This document shows positions 54,101-64,000 of a DNA stretch of 64,000 nucleotides, piece by piece (the first letter of the stretch is position 1; every line of letters starts with the position of its first letter). The stretch is from Haematococcus lacustris. Taxonomy: Eukaryota > Chlorophyta > Chlorophyceae > Chlamydomonadales > Haematococcaceae. A program made the translations under genes and the position numbers. The notes beneath the pieces are model-generated. The model searched no databases and was not told the DNA's origin. It saw nothing but the letters and a program-made list of their open reading frames with translations. The stretch lies in the NCBI GenBank assembly GCA_030144725.1, contig JASKMD010000024.1, forward strand, positions 1,223,080-1,287,079. The letters run 5' to 3'.

Positions 54101-55630
54101 ACCTGACCTGACCTGAGACCTGACCTGACCTGAGACCTGACCTGACCTGAGACCTGACCTGACCTGAGACCTGACCTGACCTGAGACCTGACCTTTGACC
54201 TGACCTGACCTTTGACCTGACCTGACCTTTGACCTGACCTGACCTTTGACCTGACCTGACCTTTGACCTGACCTGACCTTTGACCTGACCTGACCTTTGA
54301 CCTGACCTGACCTTTGACCTGACCTGACCTTTGACCTGACCTGACCTTTGACCTGACCTGACCTTTGACCTGACCTGACCTTTGACCTGACCTGACCTTT
54401 GACCTGACCTGACCTTTGACCTGACCTGACCTTTGACCTGACCTGACCTTTGACCTGACCTGACCTTTGACCTGACCTGACCTTTGACCTGACCTGACCT
54501 TTGACCTGACCTGACCTTTGACCTGACCTGACCTTTGACCTGACCTGACCTTTGACCTGACCTGACCTTTGACCTGACCTGACCTTTGACCTGACCTGAC
54601 CTTTGACCTGACCTGACCTTTGACCTGACCTGACCTTTGACCTGACCTGACCTTTGACCTGACCTGACCTTTGACCTGACCTGACCTTTGACCTGACCTG
54701 ACCTTTGACCTGACCTGACCTTTGACCTGACCTGACCTGACCTGACCTGACCTGCAGGTGGTGAATGGGATGAAGTGGGTGTCACGCCAGCACTACCACC
54801 AGGAGAGGGGAGTGGCGGTGTTCCTGGGAGCGGGCCGCTTCAGCCAGGGTGGGTGGAAGGCCAATGCGGTGCGGGAGGGGTTTCGCAGGGTGGTGGAGCA
54901 GCCCAGCAGGCCCAGCACAGATCCCAGGCCAGACAGGCTGGTGATTGTGGATGAGTCCCGCACCACCCGTGTCAGCTCCTCTGTGCATGCCCGCCAGCCT
55001 TGTGAGCTGCACCTGCCAGATGACCGGCCTAGGCCCGAAGACTGGGTACCCCCAGCAGGCCAGGTCAACCAGCGGCTGTTGCGCCCAGCATGGAGCCTGC
55101 GGCATTCTAAGGATGTGCGGGGCCTTAAGTGGTGCCATGAGGTGCCGCCCAACCCCCCGCCCCCTCCCCCAGCTCAGCACCCGCCTGCCCAGGGCCCCCC
55201 TGCCTCTGCCCCTGCCCAGGACCCCCCTGCCCCTGCCCAGGACCCCCCTGCCCCTGCCCAGGACCCCCCTCCCCCTGCCCAGGCCCCCCCTCCCCTCCCC
55301 CCAGCCCAGGCCCCACTCCCTCCCCCTCCCCCTGCCCAGCCCCTCCCTGCTGCACCTGGCCCAGTGCCACGACCCCAGGCCCCTTCATGGGGCAGGTGGC
55401 TGGACCGGGACACCAACCCCTGTCTCAATTTCCAGCGCATTGGGGAGAGCAAGCAGCGCCCCCTGGAGCTGTGCAGCTGGAAGGACAGGGAGGCTCTGCC
55501 CCCCGTTGGCAAGGAGTACCAGCAGGGCTACAAGCGGGTCAATGACCGGCTGCCCAAGGCCAGGCAGAGGCTGCACCGGGCTGCAGAATACCGCCGAGGC
55601 ATAGATGGACGGGCCCGCAACAATGCGTAG
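48144..55630 (+). CDS. Fanzor/TnpB-like RuvC nuclease gene, probably inactivated
   Basis: Exon 1 48144-48198 (MSPKRNCKRPVSPAPS, GTAAGC donor); exon 2 from 48327; exon 3 from about 48576 to 49590; exon 4 about 49600-49877; intron 49878-54757; last exon 54758-55630. The N-terminal part has PFTMLPMVGVRARHFVIDD, matching the pre-RuvC block of Fanzor1 proteins. Exon 4 reads ELTKGQLKHDSG and WEEYLKPRWRRQR. The last exon has VAVFLGAGRFSQGG, then IVDESRTT (the relocated glutamate typical of Fanzor), a Pro-rich linker and RWLDRDTNPCLNFQRIGE (RuvC-III Asp). Missing: the DPG-type RuvC-I motif expected between exons 3 and 4, where the frame also shifts near 49590. Most zinc-ribbon cysteines are absent (TTRVSSSVH). 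If functional, such proteins are RNA-guided DNA nucleases that promote retention of their element; this copy probably cannot cut. Family assignment is by motif pattern only. Confidence 0.58.
49888..54751 (+). repeat. CTGAC pentanucleotide satellite filling an intron (about 4.86 kb)
   Basis: Zones: pure CTGAC 49888-50620; a variant zone with TTATAC and TTTGAC spacers 50620-50725; pure CTGAC 50725-54010 (about 650 units); a 17-bp higher-order unit with GAGAC 54010-54190 (about 11 units); another 17-bp unit CTTTGACCTGACCTGAC 54190-54735 (about 32 units). The whole array lies between a GTATGA donor and a CCTGCAG acceptor. Confidence 0.97.
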
Positions 55631-55839
55631 GCCCTAGTAGTTTACACAGGCTGTTAGCCTTACAAAGCATTAAGCTGTTAGTTTTGATGAGGAGCCCAGT
55701 GGTTAAGGGGGATTAGCCCCTTGAACGAGTGCCACCGGAGTGGGGTTTGTAGTCATCAAGGGTGCGACCGAGGATGCTACACCTTGTTTGTAGTAGCTGA
55801 GTGAGATTACCCACAGGCCAACATGTTGTTCCTTGTTGG
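55631..55839. other. 3' flank of the Fanzor-like gene
   Basis: No hairpin like that of copies 1-4 and no match to their conserved 3' segment, so this long gene belongs to a different subfamily or has lost its end. Confidence 0.4.
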
Positions 55840-56200
55840 ACAAGTTTTGTTGCCCTGTAGACCTCATTGTATTGGTATACTGCCTTCAGCACGGCTACTT
55901 TCCAGCGCCCAAGGATGCCAGCGCCCATGGAAACCAAGCTGTAGGGGATGTATCAGGACACCTCAGGGGAATCATGGCAGATGTGTGGACAGGACTACAA
56001 CTTAGCCCTCAACCTCCAGACGGCTGGAAAGGCCCCAAGGCACCTCAATAGAGTTGTGATGGTGGCCAGGCCGAGCAGCGGCTCCTGCCCTAGGCAAGGG
56101 AGTACCCAAAATTGGGCTTCAGTAAGCTGCGATACCGCCCACCAAAGGCCTAGACCTAGCAGCTTGTAGCACTGTATTGTGGGCACAAGGCAATGCTCTC
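55840..56200 (+). pseudogene. Degenerate Fanzor-like fragment
   Basis: The frame GQDYNLALNLQTAGKAPRH aligns with DRDCNAALNMQRIGE of copy 3, followed by broken matches to the GKEYPGLGYKRLR region near 56095-56130. The leading part (TATTGGTATACTGCCTTCAG) recurs at 57512-57640. Confidence 0.45.
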
Positions 56201-57948
56201 GCTGCCGCCACCTTCCACAGCCCCCAGGCTTGATGCAAATTTCCTGCAATGCTGCTGCCTAATGCCAACAAGGTGCAGGAAATCACCTCAACGCCTCCTC
56301 TTGAGTGCACCTTACATTTTTGTTGCAGTTCTCGTAAGCCTGCCGTTGTGAGAAGCAGCTGAAGGGCCCGTATCCACGATATGTCATGTTTCCATGGGAC
56401 GCAATCCAAACCGCATGCGGAAGGTGCGACCGGCTACACAAGTACCCACAAATCGCTGCTGCCGATGAGCTGATGGCATCGGTGCGCTTGCCGGACGGGA
56501 CTGAGGCTCTACTGGAGCAGCTGGACGAGCAACCAGTCCTGGTCAGCAACTCCTGACGTACACTTTGATCTCAGACTCTTGCAACCCACCCCTCAACAAC
56601 TAGTCGTGCAGGTCCCCGACGAGCTGACTCAGCACTTGATGCGCAAAAGTGGCCAAGATTGCCAGGATGCCCGGCTGTAAGGCACGCAGGGCAAGTATGA
56701 GCTGGGTATAGCATTTCTCACTATCTGTTTGATTTGCGTGCTGGTGTGCGTGCAGGGTCCGCCTTGTGGGATTAGCAGCGCAGCGGTTCATTGCAGAGGT
56801 GGTGCACGATTCGCTGCAGTGAGTGTACAGCTCCCAGTTGCAGGCCATGTTCAACAGAGACCCCACGGCGGGCACTGCCGGTTCAGCAACTTCTCACCGA
56901 GGTGCGCCGTCCACCATGACACCAATGCATGACCTGTACCCTATTGGCAGGTTGTATAAGGCACGGTTAGGCACAGCCAGCAAGAAGAACCTTAAGGATG
57001 CTGGGTATAGGCACACACGTCGTGTGCTTACAACTGAAGACGTGGCGAAGGCGTTGAAAGAGGTGCGAGTGCTTAGAGTTGAGACAGGCAGATGCTGGTG
57101 CTCCACTTGTTTCGATCATAGTCAGTGGGTAGGTATGGCAGCGCAGCGTAACAGTTGCCTGAAGGGGCATAGCGTGCACACCTGGTAAGGGATCCAGCTC
57201 CTTGCAGAGCGGAAGCCTGTATGGGAACCCAACACTGCGACTGTGCAAGCCCTGCACCCCTGGTGCCCTGGTACTTGGGACATGACCAGTGTTCAGCAAT
57301 GCTTTGTGGCGGATGTATATATGTGTGACTCTGGGTGGCAACACCTGGCATGCTTGTTGGCATGTCTGCCTGCCTGCCTGGCTTACTTGCAGTTTGGCGT
57401 GGCCATACGACTGCCTACATACCTAGTGGATTCCAAGCACTGACATCCCAGGTGGTGCTTTCCCTTGGGCGAGGCCAAGACAGCTGGCCAGCTTGATATG
57501 TAGGGACATTAGTATTGGTATACTCCTTTGGCACGGCTACCTTCGGAACCACTGGTGTAAGACGACTTCTCCTGGCTTTCTTCCCTGGCCAGATGCTAGC
57601 GCCCAAGGAAAACAAGCTGTCGGGGATTCGGCATGTATCCTTCCGACACATTACTCTTCTCACTCATGATATTTTAGCACACTGAGTTGACGAGCGCGAT
57701 GAGTCGCTGAGGGCACTGAAGTGTCCCAATTCTTAGCTCGCGACAGCTCGCAGTGCGCTTGGAGAGTTCTTGAGCACCCGCGAACATTTGAGGAAGTGAG
57801 CTAGTAAACTGATCTTGGTATAGATTACGCTCCAGCCACAGCAGGACAGCGCGTCTGTCACGAGCTTAGCTCAAGAAGCTCCGACAGTTCCGACATTTTG
57901 TATGCATCAAGCACTCCTCGTTTCCTTGTTCGCACAGGGGAATCAAAG
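56201..57948. other. Stretch without a supported gene; upstream region of AdhE
   Basis: A plus-strand frame ending at 57188 (HDLYPIGRLYKARLGTASKK ... CLKGHSVHTW) and another at about 56395-56556 look partly coding but have no start, domain or splice support. 57512-57640 repeats the segment at 55868-55945. The last 290 bases before 57949 should hold the AdhE promoter; I see no clear TATA box. Confidence 0.3.
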
Positions 57949-60900
57949 ATGATGATGAACAGTCGGCGCCTTGCTTCCGCTAATCGCATCCAGACAACCG
58001 TGCCCTGCAAGGCACTGCGCGGCATCTCGCGAGGTCGAGCATTTGTTCCTTCTGTGCGTGCGGAGGCGGCCCCACCGGCTGGTGCAGCAACCGCGCCTGC
58101 ACCCCCAGCCCCGCAGGTCCATGTTCAGGTTGGTGATATTTTAAGACATGGAATATGCTGGGTCGAGTATGAGACGGGGGCATACAAACACATAACAATG
58201 AGCTGAGCTTTCAGGTCTGAGCTTACACCTGTTGTGCCGCCCCAGGTCGCTGCCCCCCCCGCTCACGTGAAAGCAGACAAAGTTCGTGACCCTGTCAGTG
58301 ACGATGAGCTGGTGAAGCTAAAGGGCATCCTCAGCCGCAGCAAGGCGGCTCAGGCAGCCTACAGCACCTTCACCCAGGAGCAAGTGGATACCATCTTCAA
58401 AGCAGCTGCTCTGGCCGCTAACCAGGCGCGCATCCCACTGGCCAAGATGGCAGTGCAGGAAACCGGGATGGGAGTCATGGAAGACAAGGTGGGACCTGCA
58501 GGGCACTCAGGTCCAAAGTGTGCCTACCCCATGCCCATTCAAGCATTCCCGGCTCCTTCGCCCTGATCACCACCATGACCAAGTTGGTCTATCGCTGTTG
58601 CCCACCATCCCGGCAGGTGATCAAGAACCACTTTGCCAGTGAGTACATCTACAACAAGTACAAGCACACCAAGACCTGCGGTGTGGTGGATTCAGACCCA
58701 GCTGGTGGGATGTACAAGGTGGCTGAGCCCATCGGCGTGGTGGCAGGTACGGGTGGCATCAGGCAAGCATCGAACTCTAGCTTGAACCTCAGGGTTATCG
58801 CCTGGCTGTCAGCTTGCTGGAGTCGAGCATACTAAAGATTAACTGTCAGCATGATGTGGTTGTAAGAGCATTGGATACTATTCAGCGTTCTCACACCTTT
58901 ATTTGTTTATTGGTATGGTGCAACCATGCAGGCATTGTACCTACCACCAACCCCACCTCCACAGCCATCTTCAAGGTGGGTGTCTGACATTGCTGAAGGG
59001 TCCTAGGGTGCTTGCGCTTAACACGTGCTGGTTACACTTGTGTACTGTGGCTATCCCATGCATGCAGGCCCTGCTGTGCTTGAAGACCCGCAACTCCCTC
59101 ATCCTGTGCCCTCACCCCCGAGCTGCCAAATGCACCATTGCGGCTGCACGCATTGTCCGTGATGCTGCTGTTGCGGCTGGGGCCCCAGCTGACATCATCT
59201 CTTTTGTGGAGAGGTAATCCCCTTGCAGCTGCTACAGACGTATCACAGCCGCCTGTACCATTTCTGTGCAAACATGTCAGTTGGCTGGCAGCAATGAGAT
59301 ATACTTACCAGCTAACTGACAATGGTGCAGCTGCTGCTGGTGCTTTGCCCTGCAGCCCATCTCTGCCAGTGAGCCAAGCGCTGATGGCGGCACCGGAGGT
59401 GTCCCTGATTCTTGCCACTGGTGGCCCTGCCATGGTGCGGGCTGCGTACTCTTCAGGTCACCCCAGTGTGGGTGTGGGCGCTGGCAACACCCCAGCTGTG
59501 ATCGATGACACAGCCAATGTGCAAATGGCAGTCTCCTCGGTGCTTCTGTCCAAGACCTTTGACAACGGTGTGATCTGCGCAAGCGAGCAAAGCGTGGTGG
59601 TGTGCGACAAGGTAAGACAGTGTGCAACCACAGTGTGACTACAGTGCAACCACAGTGCCTATATTGTAGCAGTGTAACGTCAGTGCAATGCTCAGTGCAA
59701 TACTCGTCATGGGACACTGTCATGCTTGGGCGTGTAAGGCATGTTGACGCTGTCTGCACCTGCCAAGTGCTACAGTGCACCGGCTGTGTGCCTGTAGGTG
59801 TATGACGCTGTGCGTGCTGAGTTCCTTAAGCGTGGCGCGTACTTCTTGACTGAGGAGGATAAGGTCAAGGTGAGCAAAGATAGTAGCTAGCAATGCTCTC
59901 GCTCATTGCAGGCCTGGGCATTTGCAGAACATACAAAAGGCTCACCATTTGCAAATAATCATGGATGTTGCCAGGTGCGCGCCAAGGTCATTGTTGACGG
60001 GCGCCTGAATCCTAACATTGTGGGCCAGAGTGTGGAGAAGCTGGCTGCCCTGTTTGACATTAAAGTGCCTGATGGAGCCAGGGTCATCATTGGTGAAGTG
60101 GAAGTCATTGGCAAGGCTGAGCCACTTTCGGAGGTGGGTTATTTGTCAGTGAGCTTTATGTGTTGTTGCCTAGTGCTTTGCCAGGTGCTTTTTTCCAAGT
60201 TCAAGTTAATGTCACTGCTGTGCTTTTTCCCTGCTGTGCCTTGCCTTTGAGCTGCATGTCCCTGCCACTGCCCTAATGCGTGCAGGAGAAGCTGTGCCCA
60301 GTGCTGGCCATGTACCGCGCTGCTGACTTTGAAGCAGCAGCCTCTATGGGTGGGTAAACAGTGCCGCTTTGTCCACCAGTCACTATTCCACACCCTGGCG
60401 TTCCATCCAGCTGTTGCAGGCACCTTGCTCCGTGACCTATTGTGTGGACAGTAGGTGATAAATGAAGCCTGTTCGCTGACCTGATGTGCGCCCTGTGCTG
60501 CAGCTGACCAGCTGGTGACGTTTGGCGGACCAGGCCACACGTCAGTGCTGTACACCAACCCGCTGAACAGGGCTCACATTGACTACTACGGCAGCCTAAT
60601 GAAGACTGTGCGCATCCTCGTCAACTCCCCGGCAGCCCAGGTGGGCCAAACAGTGGTGCAGCAGTGGCGTTGGCAGCAGCGGCTCTGGCAACTAGTTTGG
60701 CAACCTCAACCACAGGCTAAGATGTGTTGTGTACAGTTCATTCGCTGCCTGTCTTGGTTCTGGCGCATGTCCCTGGTCAAGGCTTGACTCTGCCTAAATG
60801 TGCCCTGCAGGGTGCTATTGGGGATTTGTACAACTTCCACTTGGACCCCTCCCTCACCCTGGGCTGTGGTTCCTGGGGCAGCACCAGCGTGTCCACCAAC

Positions 60901-63900
60901 GTGGGCCCGGCCCAGCTGCTGAACATCAAGAGTGTGACGGAGCGCCGTGAGAACATGTTATGGTTCCGCATCCCACCAAAGGTGAACACCTTGATTTCAG
61001 TCAACTGTGTCTCCTGTAGCTGCCCTGAAGCTGCCCTTGTCTGATGCCTCTTGCTTGCTCATGTGAGTGTGGCGCTCTTTCCTGGCAAGGCATTGCAGCA
61101 CGCGGGTCACTGCACTGACAGGTGTACTTTAAGGGTGGCTGCCTGGAGGTGGCACTGGCGGAGCTGCGCGGCAAGAACCGTGCCTTCATTGTCACTGACA
61201 AGCCGTAAGTTCTCTGATAGCTTTGCTTTGAGCCCATATCGCTTGTATCATCAACAAGTCGTAGGCACAGATCTTGGCAGCAATCATATGCATGTGGTAG
61301 TGCTCATGGATGGCGCTCAGGAGTGGTGCTCGTGCCTGGTACTCAGGGGTGGTTGTGTGTGCTGCAGGCTGTATGACATGGGGTATGCAGAGAAAGTGAC
61401 CAAGGTGCTGGACACAGTCAACGTGCACCACCAGGTGAACAACAGCTCCCTCCACCCTCCACTGTCGCTGCGGGTGACAAGTTGCTTTGTAGCAACAGTG
61501 TATCCTTGACCCTTGAGTGCAGCACAGCCAGTGCAGAGGGCCAGGTGTCACCTGCATGGCTCTACACACTTGCGTTGCTTCCTCCATTGCCTGATGAGCT
61601 ATCTTGATCATGGCCGGCGTGTTGGCTGCAGGTCTTCTACCACGTGGCGCCTGACCCCACCCTCCAGTGCATCCAGGAGGGGCTCAAGGAGATCCTGGAC
61701 TTCAAGCCTGACGTCATCATTGCCCTGGGAGGAGGTAGCCCCATGGACGCTGCCAAGGTAAAGCAGGCTGCACCTGTTTTGTGAACTTTGGCAGGGCGTG
61801 AGCACAGTCCCTCATCTAATCAACATGCGGGACTGCTGTATCTGTTGTGATGTGCCTTCGTCCTGACATGATGCTGTTCCTTGTGCCTCCATGTCGAGCA
61901 GGTCATGTGGCTGATGTATGAGGTGCCTGAGACCAAATTTGAGGGCCTGGCCATGCGCTTCATGGACATCCGCAAGCGCGTGTATGACGTGCCTACTCTG
62001 GGCAAGAAGGCAATGATGGTGAGTTTTGTAGCACCTTAAGGATGTCGTAAATCTATCCAGCACCCATTCTGCTTCTCACGTAAGGCATTGTTTACGATCG
62101 CATGTATCATCACGGATGCATGCCATGCGCTGCTTTGTGATCAAAAGTGATGCTGCCAGCGTCGCTGCACCACAAGGTAGTGGAGCCACTCAGATGAAGG
62201 TGTGTCTGGGCTACATGCAAGGCGCGCGTGCATCGTCTTATGTGCAGGTGGCTATCCCCACCACCTCAGGCACAGGCTCAGAGGTCACACCTTTCTCAGT
62301 CGTCACTGACGAGCGTGATGGATCCAAGTACCCTCTGGCTGACTATGCCCTGACCCCTAACATGGTCAGTGCTGCGTACAGCATCCATGCAAGCACCAGC
62401 AGCACTGCAAACGTCAGCCATGACATGCCATTCACCATGAATAGTAGCAAGCTCTGCCCCACATGCTCTGCTCTTCAGGCCATTGTGGACCCTCAGCTGG
62501 TGCTGAACATTCCCAAGAGGCTCACTGCTTGGGGAGGTGTCGACGCTCTGACACACGCCCTGGAGAGCTATGTGTCCATCTTCGCAACAGGTATGAATCC
62601 CAATATGTGCTGTAGCGACTTGTTGACAATGTAGCTCACTTGTCACGCTATCCTGCCTGTCTTCATAGCGAGCGTGTGTCGAAAGCTGACATGTCTGGAT
62701 GGTGTCTTTGTCTTGACATCTTCAGCCATGCCAGTTGTTTATTGCCTGCAGATTACACCAAGGGCTTGTCAAAGGAGGCCATTACCTTGCTGTTCAAGTA
62801 CCTGCCCAGATCATACCACAACGGTCCTAACGACTTTGAAGCGCGCGAGAAGGTATGAGGCTGGTTGCTGCCATTGTGTACACAATTACGTGCGCTCTTG
62901 CACACTTGTCTTACGGGCTCAAGCTATGCCATGCTTGCAGATTTGTCAGTAGCTCAGCCTAGCCTGACATTTTAGTTTGGGGACTCTGGCAAAATCAGTC
63001 TACCAAGCTGTGTATGCAGGCCTGTTCAGCCATGGTGTTGCCTGCTCGTAGGTGCACACTGCTGCTACTATGGCTGGCATGGCGTTTGCCAACGCGTTCC
63101 TGGGGGTGTGCCACTCCATGGCGCACAAGCTTGGGGCGGCGTACCACGTGGCCCACGGCCTGGCCAATGCCTCCCTCATCTCCCATGTCATCCGCTACAA
63201 TGCCACAGATAGCCCCTTCAAACAGGCGGCCTTCCCTCAGTATCAGTACCCCCAGGTGAGAGGGTGGGCAAGGGGCCTGCTCTATGAGGCGGCAGCACTT
63301 GCTAACACGTATCCATGGATGATGTGTTGAGGTATCCATGCGGAAGGGTGGTTGTGGTGTTGCTGCTGTTCAATAGTCATCGTCTTCACACCATGGCTGG
63401 TCATAATGGCTGGTCACTGTGGTTGGTTATCAGTCCTTCCTGTGATAGGCATGTCTACTCGCCATCCCTGCATGATGGGTTGTCATCATTGCATGGCTGG
63501 TGTTGGCTGTGCAGTCCAAGCAGCGATATGCGGAGGTGGCTGACATGCTGGGGCTGGGTGGCACTACTGAAGATGAGAAGATTATCCTCTTGATTCAGGC
63601 TGTTGAGGATCTCAAGCGCCAGGTAAGAAGCTGCCAGAGGCAATGTCATGAGTAATTGAGAAAGGGACTGCACACAAACGAGGCATGAGTTGAACAGCCT
63701 GTCACATGACTCTCCTTGCCGCGGCACTTTGTTCAGGTGAACATACCCGACAATTTGCGTGAGATCATCGGCGCGGAGCGCGAGGCGGAGTACATGGCTA
63801 GCCTGGACCACATGGCTGAGGATGCTTTTGATGACCAGTGCACTGGCGCCAACCCCCGCTATCCGCTGATCAGTGACCTGAAGCAGATGTACGTGGATGC

Positions 63901-63952
63901 GTGGACAGGGCCGATCCTGCCCCTCAAGGACCTGTCCTTCCCTCCCAAGTAG
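57949..63952 (+). CDS. ADH1: Bifunctional acetaldehyde/alcohol dehydrogenase AdhE, 21 exons
   Basis: Converts acetyl-CoA to acetaldehyde and then ethanol with two NADH, the fermentative ethanol route of anaerobic green algae. Exons, all GT-AG and in phase: 57949-58128, 58246-58488, 58617-58746, 58932-58975, 59068-59213, 59356-59611, 59798-59869, 59975-60133, 60286-60349, 60504-60640, 60811-60981, 61122-61204, 61368-61434, 61632-61757, 61902-62018, 62248-62364, 62479-62590, 62752-62852, 63052-63255, 63515-63622, 63737-63952. This gives 950 residues, full length for the family. The first about 60 residues are Arg/Ala/Ser/Pro-rich, an organelle transit peptide. The CoA-acylating aldehyde dehydrogenase half has its catalytic Cys at residue 322 (NGVICASEQS). 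The iron-dependent alcohol dehydrogenase half has GGGSPMD (617-623) and metal ligands Asp726, His730, His796 and His810 in spacing identical to E. coli AdhE. The ATG chosen is the first of three consecutive. Confidence 0.97.
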
Positions 63953-64000
63953 GCGAGTGTCGCGAGGCTGAACCTGCACCTGGAGGAGTCGTTCTCTCTA

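Noticed and set aside
49888..54751. CRISPR array or telomere
   Set aside because: No spacers, and the unit is not a telomere repeat; the array is continuous tandem satellite.
49764..54785. A 1673-codon minus-strand open frame of GQVRS repeats
   Set aside because: It is a by-product of the CTGAC array: the reverse strand of this pentamer has no stop in any frame. The plus strand has exon boundaries and Fanzor-like coding sequence on both sides.

Overview
This window looks like the nuclear genome of a green alga of the Chlamydomonas/Haematococcus type. The evidence is an organelle-type bifunctional aldehyde/alcohol dehydrogenase (AdhE) gene split into 21 GT-AG exons, GC-rich low-complexity coding sequence, and a dense load of nested chlorophyte-style transposable elements. 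The species call is inference; nothing in the sequence names the organism.

Layout. 1-2471: a decayed Ty3/gypsy gag running off the left edge and a coiled-coil gene of unknown function, both on the minus strand. 3120-5960: a three-level nest, in which a LINE 3' remnant is split by a hAT-like element (8-bp target duplication) that is itself split by a PIF/Harbinger-like element. 6773-18840: a probable multi-exon coiled-coil host gene on the minus strand whose introns hold several plus-strand fragments of a Fanzor/TnpB-like element. 19192-23865: a 4.7-kb element with kilobase-long inverted repeats. 24507-27169: an unclassified terminal-inverted-repeat element (copy A). 27441-29293: a Harbinger-like element with a second one nested in it. 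29653-36333: a complete chromodomain Ty3/gypsy retrotransposon that split a coiled-coil gene. 38592-47748: a second copy of the unclassified family (copy B), split by a very young Ty1/copia element (identical LTRs) and by a third, short family member (copy C). 48144-55630: a Fanzor-like gene with an intron that is a 4.9-kb pentanucleotide satellite. 57949-63952: the AdhE gene, the only clearly conserved housekeeping gene.

The most interesting features are: (i) the Fanzor-like lineage, with at least eight remnants, a conserved 3' segment carrying a 15-bp perfect hairpin, and one long gene copy that kept two RuvC acidic motifs but appears to have lost RuvC-I; (ii) the unclassified family with ends GGTCACCCCCGCCATTGGC and a 4-bp duplication, whose open reading frame in copy B becomes continuous once both nested insertions are subtracted; (iii) a gypsy element with a single in-frame amber codon between gag and pol and a tRNA 3' half including CCA inside each LTR; (iv) a copia element whose primer site is the complement of the initiator-tRNA anticodon region; (v) three Harbinger-like elements with similar ends but different subterminal repeat words.

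Exon boundaries outside AdhE, the coiled-coil gene models and the superfamily names of non-autonomous elements are read by eye and are less certain than the boundary coordinates, which rest on matching repeats and target duplications.
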